In this document: positions 8,869-18,206 of the stretch, one piece after another
Layout of the letters: each line of letters opens with the position of its first letter
How positions within the stretch are numbered: the stretch's first letter is position 1
From: Palauibacter sp022826685
GTDB lineage: Bacteria; Gemmatimonadota; Gemmatimonadetes; Palauibacterales; Palauibacteraceae
Length of the DNA: 64,000 nucleotides
Reading direction: 5' to 3' (one strand)
Assembly: GCF_965221685.1 (NCBI RefSeq)
Contig: NZ_OZ244907.1
The notes under the pieces: model-generated
What the model was told of the DNA's origin: nothing
Databases searched by the model: none
The model's input: the letters and a program-made list of their open reading frames with translations, nothing else
Program-made: the position numbers and the translations under genes

Positions 8869-10515
8869 ATGAGAACGAAACGGCATTACGGGCTGCTGGC
8901 GGCGGCCGGGGTCTTCCTCCTCGGCGCGGGATCTCTGCTCGCGCAGGACGGACGCCCGGAAACGACTCCTCGCGGCGACGACGAGGGCGACGGTCCCTAC
9001 GACCGCCTGATTCTCCGCGGCGTCACGATCATCGATGGAACGGGCGCGCCGCCTCAGGGCCCGATGGACATCGTCATCGAGGGCGACCGCATCGCCTCCG
9101 TCAGCACCGTCGGTTACCCGGGACTCGACATCAACGAGGATCGCCGGCCCGAGCTGGACATCGAGGGCGATCCCGGCGCGAACGTGCACGAGATCGACCT
9201 CTCCGGGCACTTCATCATGCCCGGCTTCGTCGACATGCATGCGCACACCGGCGGCGTCCCCAAGGCGTCGCAGCCGGAGTACGTCTACAAGCTGTGGATG
9301 GCGCACGGGATCACGACCTCCCGCGGCGTGGGCCACGGACCGATGATGTGGTCGCTCGGGGAGAAGGCGAAGGCGGCGCGCAACGAGATCGTCGCCCCGC
9401 GCATGTACACCTACGCGCGGCCCGGCGAGGCCTGGGGCCAGGGAGGGGTGAATACGCCGGAAAGGGCGCGCGAGTGGGTGCGCTGGGCCGCGGCGCAGGA
9501 GGTCGAGGGGCAGAAGATCGACGGCCTCAAGCTGGGGTCGTTCGACCCGCCCGTCATGGAGGCGCTCATCGACGAGGCGCGCCAACACGGGCTCGGCACC
9601 GTGGCACACCTCGGCCAGATGGGCGTGGGGCGGATGACCGCGCTCGATGCGGCCGAGATCGGGCTCGACATGATGACCCACTACTACGGCCTGTTCGAGT
9701 CGATGCTGTCGGACTACAGCGTCCAGGACTGGCCGCTCGACTACAACTACCAGAACGAGCAGCACCGCTTCGGCCACGTGGCCCGGCTCTGGGATCAGGT
9801 CGACGGCCCCGGATCGGAGAGCTGGAACGCGCTCCAGGAGCGCTTCCTCGAACTCGGCTTCGGGATCGATCCGACGATGACGATCTACGAGGCGAGCCGG
9901 GACGTGATGGCGGCCCGCAACGCGGACTGGCACGAGGAGTACACGCTCCCCAGCCAGTGGGACTTCTATCAGCCGAGCCGAGCCGCGCACGGCTCGTACT
10001 GGTTCTACTGGACGACCGAGGATGAGGTCGCGTGGCGGAACTTCTACAAGGTCTGGATGCAGTTCCTCAACGAGTACAAGAACCGCGGCGGCCGGGTGAC
10101 GACGGGCTCGGACTCGGGCTTCATCTACAAGCTGTACGGCTTCGACTACATCCGGGAGTTCGAACTGCTGCGCGAGGCCGGGTTCCACCCGGTGGAGGTC
10201 ATCCGCTCGGCCACCCTGCACGGGGCGCAGGAGCTGAACGATCCCAAGGGGCTCCCGCCCGACTTCGGGATGATCCGCGCCGGGCTCAAGGCCGATTTCG
10301 TCGTCGTCGAGGAGAACCCGCTTCAGAACCTCAAGGTCCTGTACGGAAACGGCGCGGTGAAGCTCAACGACGAGACCGGCGAGACCGAGCGCGTCGGCGG
10401 CATCAAGTACACGATCAAGGACGGCATCATCTACGATGCGAAGCAGCTGCTGGCCGACGTGCGCGAGATGGTGCGGGCGGCAAAGTCCCAGCTCGCGACG
10501 GAGGACGATGACTAG
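8869..10515 (+). CDS. Exported amidohydrolase
   Basis: 548 residues from ATG 8869, with GAGAG just upstream; an in-frame GTG at 8836 is less likely. Signal peptide: MRTKRHYGLLAAAGVFLLGA, cleaved near LLAQD. The metal-dependent amidohydrolase fold is shown by LILRGVTIIDGTGAPPQGP, the H124-A-H126 pair in MPGFVDMHAHTGG, GTVAHLGQMGVGR, and the late Asp in GGRVTTGSDSGFIYK. The C terminus has the usual beta-sandwich return (GLKADFVVVEENPLQNLKVL). The substrate is unknown; relatives hydrolyse amides, imides or peptides. The TAG stop (10513-10515) lies in the target duplication and first base of a MITE, so the present C terminus may have been created by that insertion. Confidence 0.88.
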   Translation: MRTKRHYGLLAAAGVFLLGAGSLLAQDGRPETTPRGDDEGDGPYDRLILRGVTIIDGTGAPPQGPMDIVIEGDRIASVSTVGYPGLDINEDRRPELDIEGDPGANVHEIDLSGHFIMPGFVDMHAHTGGVPKASQPEYVYKLWMAHGITTSRGVGHGPMMWSLGEKAKAARNEIVAPRMYTYARPGEAWGQGGVNTPERAREWVRWAAAQEVEGQKIDGLKLGSFDPPVMEALIDEARQHGLGTVAHLGQMGVGRMTALDAAEIGLDMMTHYYGLFESMLSDYSVQDWPLDYNYQNEQHRFGHVARLWDQVDGPGSESWNALQERFLELGFGIDPTMTIYEASRDVMAARNADWHEEYTLPSQWDFYQPSRAAHGSYWFYWTTEDEVAWRNFYKVWMQFLNEYKNRGGRVTTGSDSGFIYKLYGFDYIREFELLREAGFHPVEVIRSATLHGAQELNDPKGLPPDFGMIRAGLKADFVVVEENPLQNLKVLYGNGAVKLNDETGETERVGGIKYTIKDGIIYDAKQLLADVREMVRAAKSQLATEDDD

Positions 10516-10677
10516 TGTCGTGTCCCGAAAATACCTCGGCTATTCGAGCACCGATACATCCGGACCCGCGGCGTTGCTCCTCCTCGAAATGGCACTACCA
10601 TTCCTCGTCGGAGCGCCTTGCGGGATCCGGCGCCTCGGCACTCTCGGTAGCTCGCGTATTTCCGGGACACGACACTA
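10513..10677. mobile_element. Miniature inverted-repeat element (MITE), TA target duplication
   Basis: A 161-bp non-coding element (10515-10675) has near-perfect 20-bp terminal inverted repeats: GTGTCGTGTCCCGAAAATAC at the left and, reverse-complemented, GTGTCGTGTCCCGGAAATAC at the right (one mismatch). TA lies directly outside both ends (10513-10514 and 10676-10677), as expected for target duplication by IS630/Tc1-mariner type transposases. The interior has further short inverted repeats but no transposase. The left end supplies the TAG stop of the upstream amidohydrolase. I noticed no second copy in the window. Confidence 0.85.
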
Positions 10678-10703
10678 GCGATCGACGGGCGAAGGACGCG
10701 GGA

Positions 10704-11348
10704 ATGAAATCCAGGCACTGGATCGGGCTCCTGTGCCTGGCGCTCGCCGCGTGCGGCGGCGACGCGGGCGAGGGGGAGATGCGGACGGTCCAGCCCGGCG
10801 CGCCCGGCGAGGCAACGCGCGTCCTGACCGTGGCGGAAGCCGCATCCCTCGAGCACGTCACGCACACCCCGGCGGACGTGCGCTTCATGCAGGGAATGAT
10901 CCCGCATCACGCCCAGGCGCTGGAGATGGCGGCGCTCATTCCGGAGCGGACGGATCACGAGGGACTGCTCCTGCTCGGGCGCCGGATCGAGATCTCCCAG
11001 CGGGACGAGATCTCGTGGATGACGCGCTGGCTCGAGCGCCGCGACGAGACGGCTCCGATGATGGGGGCCGGACACGCACACGGACTCGGCGAGGGCGAAC
11101 TCATGCCGGGGATGCTGTCCCGCGAGGAGATGGATGCCCTCGCTGCCGCGCGCGGCTCCGGGTTCGACCGGCTCTTCCTGGAAGGGATGATCAAGCATCA
11201 TCAGGGCGCCCTGACGATGGTGGCCGAGCTGTTCGGGAGTCCGGGCGGAGGCCAGGAGACGGAGATATTTCGGTTCGCAGCGGATGTGGACGCGGACCAG
11301 GACATGGAGATTCTGCGCATGCGCGACATGCTGAACGGAATCCCCTGA
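10704..11348 (+). CDS. DUF305 lipoprotein
   Basis: 214 residues from ATG 10704. A short lipoprotein signal ends in the lipobox LAAC (Cys17), so the protein is membrane-anchored outside the cytoplasm. Two DUF305 half-repeats carry the family's paired histidines: MIPHHAQALEMA (H68/H69) and MIKHHQGALTMV (H165/H166), with HAHGLGEGELMPGMLS between. DUF305 proteins are four-helix ferritin-like proteins often linked to metal handling; the biochemical role is not established. The frame is open upstream through the MITE, but that stretch is not part of the gene. The LVIVD-repeat gene follows after 42 nt; this pairing is common in related bacteria. Confidence 0.92.
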   Translation: MKSRHWIGLLCLALAACGGDAGEGEMRTVQPGAPGEATRVLTVAEAASLEHVTHTPADVRFMQGMIPHHAQALEMAALIPERTDHEGLLLLGRRIEISQRDEISWMTRWLERRDETAPMMGAGHAHGLGEGELMPGMLSREEMDALAAARGSGFDRLFLEGMIKHHQGALTMVAELFGSPGGGQETEIFRFAADVDADQDMEILRMRDMLNGIP

Positions 11349-11390
11349 CGATTCCCCGACGATTAACGGAGATTCAGCGGAGGTAGGAAG

Positions 11391-13241
11391 ATGTCACGCG
11401 GAAAGATCTTGACGTTGCTGCGGCGAAGCGGTCCGGCGGCCCTGCTGCCGGCCATCGCGTTCGGTTTGCTGGCGGGTGCAGGGAGCCTTGCGGCACAGGA
11501 CCCGCCGCCTCCGCCCCCGGAGGCCGTCTGGGAGTGGGACCCGGACGATCCGCGCATCGGACTCGCGCCGGGCCTGCACGATGCCGGCATGGCGATCAGC
11601 AACCTGGCGCGGCTCGTCAGCCTTCCGAAGCCCGATCCGTTCCTCACCGATGAGGCCGGAGGACGCGGGCCGACGAACTCGGACATCGCGTTCCAGGGGG
11701 ACCTCGTCTTCCAGGGCAGCTACTGGGGCTTCCAGGTGTTCGACGCGTCGGATCCCGCTGAGCCCGAACTCGTTGTCGCGGTCGTGTGCCCCGGCGGACA
11801 GGGTGACGTCAGCGTGCACGAGAACCTTCTCTTCATGTCGGTCCAGCAGGCCTCGGCCCGTCTCGACTGCGGCACGGAGGGGGTCCAGGACAGCGTCAGC
11901 ACCGTGCGCCTGCAGGGGATCCGCATCTTCGACATCTCCGATATCGGGAATCCCCGGCAGGTGAAGACCGTGCAGACGTGCCGCGGCTCTCACACGCACA
12001 CGCTCGTCACCGACCCCGGGGACGACTCCCACGTCTACATTTACGTTTCGGGCACGGGACGCGTCCGTTCGGGCAGCGAACTCGAGGGCTGCTCCGGCCT
12101 GCCCGCCGATGAGGACGAGGACACGGCGCTGTTCCGGATCGAGATCATCGAAGTGCCGGTGGATGCGCCGGAGAATGCCGAAGTCGTGAACATGCCGCGC
12201 ATCTTCGCGGACCCCGAGACGGGAGAGATCGCGGGTCTGTGGGCGGGGGGCGACCACGGCGAAGGCACGCAGGCGTCGCGTCTCACGAACCAGTGCCACG
12301 ACATCACGGTGCGTTCGGATCTGGGACTCGCCGCCGGAGCCTGTTCGGGGAACGGCATCCTGCTCGACATCTCCGACCCCGAGAATCCGGTCCGCATCGA
12401 CCAGGTCGTCGATCCCAACTTCGCCTACTGGCATTCGGCGACCTTCAACAACGACGGTACGGCGATCGTCTTCACGGACGAGTGGGGCGGCGGCGGAGCC
12501 CCTCGCTGCCGCGGTTCCGATCCGGAGACGTGGGGCGCCAACGCGATCTTCACGATCCGCGACCGCAAGATGGAGCTGGCGGGCTACTACAAGCTGCCGG
12601 TGCCGCAGACGGAGCAGGAGAACTGCGTCGCCCACAACGGTTCCATGATCCCGGTGCCGGGCCGCGACATCATGGTGCAGGGCTGGTACCAGGGCGGCCT
12701 CTCGATTTTCGACTTCACGGATCCGGAGAACCCGTTCGAGATCGCCTACTTCGACCGCGGTCCTCTGGACGCGGTGGAGATGCTGAGCGGCGGCTACTGG
12801 TCGGCGTACTGGCACAACGGTTCGATCTACGGCGCGGAAATCGCGCGGGGCGTGGACGTGTTCCAGCTCGCTGCCAGCGAGCACCTGTCCCAGGCGGAGA
12901 TCGACGCGGCGATGTCGGTGATGGTCGGCGACTCAAACGTGCAGAACCAGGAGCGGTTCGATTGGCCCGCGAGCTTCGCTGTCGCCCGCTCGTACCTGGT
13001 CCAGATGCAGCGCAGCAGCGGCATCAACACCGAGCGCGGAGAGCGCGTGGCGTCGCTGCTCGACATGGCGGAGAGCCAGTCCGGCGCCGAACGGAACGCC
13101 ACGCTCGATGAACTGAACGCGGTCGCCGACGAACTCGACGAAGATGCGCGTCGCGCCGCCAACGCGGCGGGACCGGGAGATGCCCGGCGCCTGGCGCTGC
13201 TCGCCGACGCGATCCGCGGCCTCACGTCTTCGCTGCGCTGA
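11391..13241 (+). CDS. Exported LVIVD-repeat protein
   Basis: 616 residues with a signal peptide (about 1-35, cleaved near SLAAQD) followed by a proline stretch. The body contains repeated beta-propeller-like units, seen as FQVFDASDPAEPELV, IRIFDISDIGNPRQV, ILLDISDPENPVRI and LSIFDFTDPENPFEI, each the LVIVD signature in which a strand is followed by DxSDPxNP. The last 110 residues are helical and charged (DELNAVADELDEDARRAANA). Function is unknown; such proteins are extracellular or periplasmic and often sit next to DUF305 genes, as here (42 nt upstream). Start chosen at ATG 11391 behind the purine-rich GGAGGTAGGAAG. Confidence 0.88.
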   Translation: MSRGKILTLLRRSGPAALLPAIAFGLLAGAGSLAAQDPPPPPPEAVWEWDPDDPRIGLAPGLHDAGMAISNLARLVSLPKPDPFLTDEAGGRGPTNSDIAFQGDLVFQGSYWGFQVFDASDPAEPELVVAVVCPGGQGDVSVHENLLFMSVQQASARLDCGTEGVQDSVSTVRLQGIRIFDISDIGNPRQVKTVQTCRGSHTHTLVTDPGDDSHVYIYVSGTGRVRSGSELEGCSGLPADEDEDTALFRIEIIEVPVDAPENAEVVNMPRIFADPETGEIAGLWAGGDHGEGTQASRLTNQCHDITVRSDLGLAAGACSGNGILLDISDPENPVRIDQVVDPNFAYWHSATFNNDGTAIVFTDEWGGGGAPRCRGSDPETWGANAIFTIRDRKMELAGYYKLPVPQTEQENCVAHNGSMIPVPGRDIMVQGWYQGGLSIFDFTDPENPFEIAYFDRGPLDAVEMLSGGYWSAYWHNGSIYGAEIARGVDVFQLAASEHLSQAEIDAAMSVMVGDSNVQNQERFDWPASFAVARSYLVQMQRSSGINTERGERVASLLDMAESQSGAERNATLDELNAVADELDEDARRAANAAGPGDARRLALLADAIRGLTSSLR

Positions 13242-13260
13242 CCGAGTCTCTCGGCGGAGG

Positions 13261-13288
13261 CTCCGGGGGTCGCCGCCGGCCCCCGGAG
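13261..13288 (+). terminator. GC-rich hairpin after the LVIVD gene, possible terminator
   Basis: A perfect 9-bp stem, CTCCGGGGG (13261-13269) with CCCCCGGAG (13280-13288), lies 20 nt after the stop. There is no T run, so it may act as a weak or Rho-assisted terminator or as an mRNA 3' stabiliser. Confidence 0.4.
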
Positions 13289-13369
13289 CGCACGGGCGGA
13301 ACCCCGGGCGCGCGGAACCGTATGACCGTGTGACCACGTCGAATCGAGCAGGTCCCGCGAAGTGAGCCC

Positions 13370-13837
13370 GTGACGAGCCACGACACCCTGACAGATCCCA
13401 CACCTGCCGCCGAGTTGCCCCGGGGCATCGTCCCGGGAGGCACCTTCCTCGCCGATTTCCTCTACCCTGAGCCGGCCGAGCGTCGCGTCGGGGCCATAAT
13501 CGGCTGGTGGGAGAAACGCCGTCTCCCCTACAACCTCATCGTCGGCGCCACGGGACTCGTGACGCTGACCTTCGGCGCGGCGCTCACGGCGGTCGTCGCG
13601 ACGCTTCAGCCGGTCGATCTGGTACGCGCGGTAGTCTGGTGGGCCGTGTGGGCGAACGTGTGCTACTCGCTGGGTCCCGTGGCCGAGATCGCGCTTGAGA
13701 AGCTATTCGGCAGGCGGCTCCTTCCGACCGGTCCCCTTCTCTTCCGGGCGGGCGTGACCGTCGCCGTGGGCGTCACGCTGCTGCCCATCATTCCCCTCAC
13801 GATCGGGTTCATTCTGCGCTTCTTCGGAGTCATCTGA
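13370..13837 (+). CDS. Small multi-spanning membrane protein of unknown function
   Basis: 155 residues from GTG 13370. I do not recognise a family. A soluble N-terminal 45 residues (proline-rich start, then GGTFLADFLYPEPAERRVGA) is followed by three hydrophobic segments: about 58-81 (LIVGATGLVTLTFGAALTAV), 85-108 (VVWWAVWANVCYSLGPVAEI) and 122-150 (a long segment ending FILRFFGVI). The gene stands alone between the LVIVD gene and the convergent FMN oxidase gene. Codon use matches the neighbours, so I believe it is a real gene. Confidence 0.7.
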   Translation: MTSHDTLTDPTPAAELPRGIVPGGTFLADFLYPEPAERRVGAIIGWWEKRRLPYNLIVGATGLVTLTFGAALTAVVATLQPVDLVRAVVWWAVWANVCYSLGPVAEIALEKLFGRRLLPTGPLLFRAGVTVAVGVTLLPIIPLTIGFILRFFGVI

Positions 13838-13872
13838 CGAACCGGTCGGCCAACAACGCCGCGGTGTCCACG

Positions 13873-15123
13873 TCAGTCGACGCCGATGGAACGGGGGCCG
13901 ATGTCGGCGAGTGACGGCGTCCCGGCGGCGCCCATCGTGATCCGCAGCTCCTCGATCAGAATCTCGAGCACCCGTTCGACGCCCGCCTGGCCGAAGGCCC
14001 CGAGCCCCCACAGGTAGGGCCGCCCGATCGCGACGGCCGTCGCCCCCCGCGCGATCCCCTTGAAGATGTCCGTCCCGCGGCGGAAGCCGCCGTCGACGAT
14101 GATCGGCACCTCGCCGCCGGCCACCTCCGCGACTTCGGGAAGCGCGTCGATCGTCGCGCGTCCGCTTCCCTCGGCTCGACCACCGTGGTTCGAGACCCAG
14201 ATCCCGTCCACGCCGTGTTCCAGAGCGAGTTCCGCGTCTTCGCGGGTCACGAGACCCTTCACGACGATCCGCTGGTCGGTGATGTCGCGCAGCCGGCGGA
14301 TGTAGTCCCAGGTCATCGTCGGCCCACCGCTGTCCGGCGGTCCCTGGGGCAGCCCTTCGTACATCGGCTTCACGGGGTCCGCTCGCCCGCCGCTCCGGTG
14401 ACAGCTCTCGCAGTTGCGGTCGTCGATGCGCCGGTAGCGCTCCAGCGTGAGGCGATTGCTCCCGCCGAGGAGATCGACCGTGAGTACGATGACGGGGCAG
14501 CCGGCCTCGCGAACGCGGTTCACGAGCGCGACGGTCGCGTTCCAGTGGCGGGGGGCGTAGAGCTGATACCAGACCGGCTCCCCCCGCGCCTCGTTCACCG
14601 CTTCGACGCCCGTGGAACTGACCGATGAGAGCGTCTGCAGGTGGTTGCGGGCCGCGGCCGCCCGCGCGGTCGCAAGTTCGCCATCGCGGTGGAAGGCCAC
14701 CTGACTCCCCGCGGGCGCGATCATGAGCGGCGTCGGCCACTCCCGCCCGAAGATCGAGACGCGCATGTCGAGATTCGAGACGTCGACGAGCCGGCGCGCG
14801 CGGATGTAGATCCGCTCCAGCGAGGCCCGGTTGTTCGCCTGCGTTTCCTCCCCGTCGACACCCGTCCTGATGTACCCCCAGTGCGCCGTGGGGACCGTCT
14901 GCGCGGCCACTTTCTCAAGATCGAAGACATCCAGGGCCTCCTGCGCCGCCCCGACGAGGTCCTCGAGCGACCGCGCCGGCGCCTCCTGCGCCATGGCGCG
15001 CCCGACCAGGCCCAGGTCGCAGCCGGCGAAAGCGGTGAGGAGAGGACTGGCGGCAAGCCAGCGGAGGAGGTCGCGGCGGTGGACGGCCCTGGGTTCCGGT
15101 CCCGGCTCCGGCGTGTCGTACAT
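13873..15123 (-). CDS. Tat-exported FMN-dependent alpha-hydroxyacid oxidase/dehydrogenase with CXXCH motif
   Basis: 416 residues from ATG 15123, behind GGGAG; the frame is open further upstream but this start gives a twin-arginine signal (HRRDLLRWLAASPLLTAFAGC). The FMN-dependent TIM barrel is clear: MIAPAGSQVAFHRDGE, VWYQLYAPRHW, VIVLTVDLLGG, IVVKGLVTREDAE with the FMN Lys, WVSNHGGRAEGSG with the catalytic His and Arg, and IIVDGGFRRGTDIFKGIARGA. Relatives are lactate and glycolate oxidases. Odd: the variable loop after the LTVD strand contains DDRNCESCHRSGG, a c-type haem attachment motif, consistent with periplasmic location and electron transfer to a cytochrome. Substrate not determined. 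Confidence 0.9.
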   Translation of the reverse strand: MYDTPEPGPEPRAVHRRDLLRWLAASPLLTAFAGCDLGLVGRAMAQEAPARSLEDLVGAAQEALDVFDLEKVAAQTVPTAHWGYIRTGVDGEETQANNRASLERIYIRARRLVDVSNLDMRVSIFGREWPTPLMIAPAGSQVAFHRDGELATARAAAARNHLQTLSSVSSTGVEAVNEARGEPVWYQLYAPRHWNATVALVNRVREAGCPVIVLTVDLLGGSNRLTLERYRRIDDRNCESCHRSGGRADPVKPMYEGLPQGPPDSGGPTMTWDYIRRLRDITDQRIVVKGLVTREDAELALEHGVDGIWVSNHGGRAEGSGRATIDALPEVAEVAGGEVPIIVDGGFRRGTDIFKGIARGATAVAIGRPYLWGLGAFGQAGVERVLEILIEELRITMGAAGTPSLADIGPRSIGVD

Positions 15124-15349
15124 TCGGCGCTCCCGGTTGGCACTCCGCGGCTGAGTGTCTGGATTCACGGTGTCCGCCGCCGCGGCCCGCGTCAACGCGC
15201 GTCCATCGGAAGCCCTTCGGGCAACGCCGAAAATCGATAAAATGTCTTTCAAACGCCGATCCCCTTCGGCGTCGGGCATCCAGGGCTGTTTGAGGCCTTC
15301 ACGCGAAACCATTCGGAGAGACGATTCGAGAGGAGAGGAACGCACCGCG
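15124..15349. promoter_or_regulatory. Divergent oxidase / moxR intergenic region
   Basis: This 226-bp gap lies between divergent starts and must contain the promoter of the long moxR-bat operon. A weak AT-richer patch (AAAATCGATAAAATGTCTTTC, about 15229-15249) is the most promoter-like part. I see no clear operator dyad. Confidence 0.3.
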
Positions 15350-16339
15350 GTGAGTCACGACATCGAAGCGATACAGGAGAAAATCCGCGAGCAGAGCGCC
15401 TTCGTGGAGCGGCTGGTCGACGAGGTGGGACGCGTGATCGTGGGGCAGCGAACCATGGTCGAGCGGCTCCTCATCGGCCTGCTCGCCGACGGGCACGTGC
15501 TCATGGAAGGCGTGCCGGGACTGGCGAAGACCCTCACGGTGCGGACGCTTGCACAGGTGATCGACACCGGTTTCCAGAGGATCCAGTTCACCCCGGACCT
15601 CCTCCCGGCCGACCTCATCGGAACGCTGATTTTCGACCCGAAGCGGAGCGAGTTCCAGACCCGGAAGGGTCCGATCTTCTCCAACATCATCCTCGCCGAC
15701 GAGATCAACCGGTCGCCCGCCAAGGTTCAGTCCGCCCTCCTGGAGGCCATGCAGGAACGGACGGTCACGATCGGCGACGAGACCTTCCCCCTCGACGACC
15801 CGTTCCTCGTCCTCGCGACGCAGAACCCGATCGAGCAGGAGGGGACGTACCCGCTCCCCGAGGCGCAGGTGGACCGCTTCATGCTCAAGCTCTCCATCGG
15901 ATATCCCGACAAGGAAGAAGAACTGGAAATCATGCGGCGCATGGGCGTGGGGCCCGCGCCCGAGCCGAAGACGGTCGTCACGCCGGACGAGATCATCCGG
16001 GCGCGCGGCGCCGTCGACCTCATCTACATGGACCGGCAGGTCGAGCGGTACATCGTGGAACTCGTCTTCGCCTCGCGCGCGCCGGCCGACCACGGACTCG
16101 AAGACCTCGTCGACCTCATCGCCTACGGCGCGTCGCCGAGAGCCAGCATCTGCCTGGCGCGCACCGCGCGGGCACACGCCTTCCTGCGACACCGCGGCTA
16201 CGTGACGCCGGAGGATGTGCGTTCCGTCGCCCTCGACGTCCTGCGACACCGCGTGCTCGTCACCTACGAGGCCGAAGCCGAGGAGGTCACGAGCGAAGAC
16301 GTCGTAAACCGGATCCTCGACAGCGTCGAGGTCCCGTAG
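15350..16339 (+). CDS. moxR: MoxR-family AAA+ ATPase
   Basis: 329 residues from GTG 15350 with GGAGAGGAAC upstream. It carries Walker A GVPGLAKT (residues 54-61), Walker B IILADEINR (about 113-121), the AAA_3 hallmark SPAKVQSALLEAMQER, sensor 1 LATQNPIEQEGTYPLPEAQ and a C-terminal lid with SPRASICLARTARA. MoxR ATPases act as chaperones for VWA-domain partners during maturation of metal-containing or membrane complexes. It heads an eight-gene operon with DUF58 and Bat proteins; the next gene starts 17 nt later. Confidence 0.96.
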   Translation: MSHDIEAIQEKIREQSAFVERLVDEVGRVIVGQRTMVERLLIGLLADGHVLMEGVPGLAKTLTVRTLAQVIDTGFQRIQFTPDLLPADLIGTLIFDPKRSEFQTRKGPIFSNIILADEINRSPAKVQSALLEAMQERTVTIGDETFPLDDPFLVLATQNPIEQEGTYPLPEAQVDRFMLKLSIGYPDKEEELEIMRRMGVGPAPEPKTVVTPDEIIRARGAVDLIYMDRQVERYIVELVFASRAPADHGLEDLVDLIAYGASPRASICLARTARAHAFLRHRGYVTPEDVRSVALDVLRHRVLVTYEAEAEEVTSEDVVNRILDSVEVP

Positions 16340-16356
16340 GCCTTCGGGATCGAGGG

Positions 16357-17228
<872 letters not shown>

Positions 17229-17232
<4 letters not shown>

Positions 17233-18206
17233 ATCGCGGATCGAGGAGCTGGAACCGGCGCGTCGCGATTGTGGGCCTCCTCTTGGCGGCCGGGGCTCTG
17301 GCAGCGGGCGGAGAGCTCCTGGGGCAGTCGCCGCGAGTCACGATCGAGCCCGACACGACGGAGATTCACGTGGGCGATCCGCTTGCGCTGCGGCTCTCCG
17401 TCGAGCATCCGGCTGACCTCGCGGTGCGCTGGCCCGATTCCCTCTCGCTCGGCCCCTTCGAGGCGCTGGCGCTCGAGGTGAGCCCGTCCGAAGCGTCGGC
17501 GGACGGCGCGCGAACCGCGGCGGTGCTTCACGTGACCGCCTTCGAACTCGGCGAACTCGAGATCCCGTCCTTTACCCTGGAACTCACGGACGGAGGCGAC
17601 GGGACGGCCACCGTCTCCACGGATCCGGTCGTCATCGGCGTGACCACGGTCGGACTCGACGAGAGCGGGGACATCCGCGACGTAAAGGGTCCGCGCGCGA
17701 TCGCGCGCAACTGGCTGCTCCTGTGGCCGTGGCTCCTGCTCGCCCTGACGCTCGGTGCGCTGGGATACTGGTGGGGACGCCGGCGGCGCCGCGCCCCGGA
17801 CCGGGCGGATTCCGGACCGCCCGCCCCGGACCGGCCGCCGCACGAGGTCGCGATCGAGGCGCTGGACCGGCTCGAAGCATCTCCTCTCCTGGAGCGCGGC
17901 GAGATCAAGCTGTACCACGTGGAGGTGTCCCGGATCATCCGCGCGTACGTCGAGGGACGCTACCGGATCTGGGCGCTGGAGATGGTCACGCCAGACGTGA
18001 TCTCGAGCCTGGGACATGCCGGCGTGGACCCCGGGATTCGAACGGCCTTCGAGCGCTTCCTGGACGCCTGCGACCTCGTGAAGTTCGCGAAGTCGCGGCC
18101 GGCCGAGGCTGCGTGCCGCAGCATCCTGGCCGACGCGCGCACGCTGGTGGAGCGGACGAGATTCGTGCCGCCGCCCGTCGCGGAGCCGGAAGCGGCGGTC
18201 CCATGA
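17229..18206 (+). CDS. Bat-operon membrane protein (BatD-like N-terminal part, DUF4381-like C-terminal part)
   Basis: 325 residues from ATG 17229, overlapping the DUF58 stop. Signal peptide about 1-33 (AGALAAGGELLGQ). A periplasmic domain (VTIEPDTTEIHVGDPLALRL, with a following beta pattern) resembles the beta-sandwich of BatD. One TM segment is at about 158-177 (LLLWPWLLLALTLGALGYWW), then a basic stretch and a cytoplasmic helical part (LYHVEVSRIIRAYVEGRY, then FLDACDLVKFAKS). Proteins of this shape occur in Bat operons between the DUF58 gene and batA; a specific function is not established. It ends by overlapping batA (ATGA). Confidence 0.75.

Noticed and set aside
10515..10703. In-frame extension of the DUF305 gene through the MITE
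   Set aside because: The extension translates transposon ends and has no conserved sequence; a lipoprotein signal starts at 10704.
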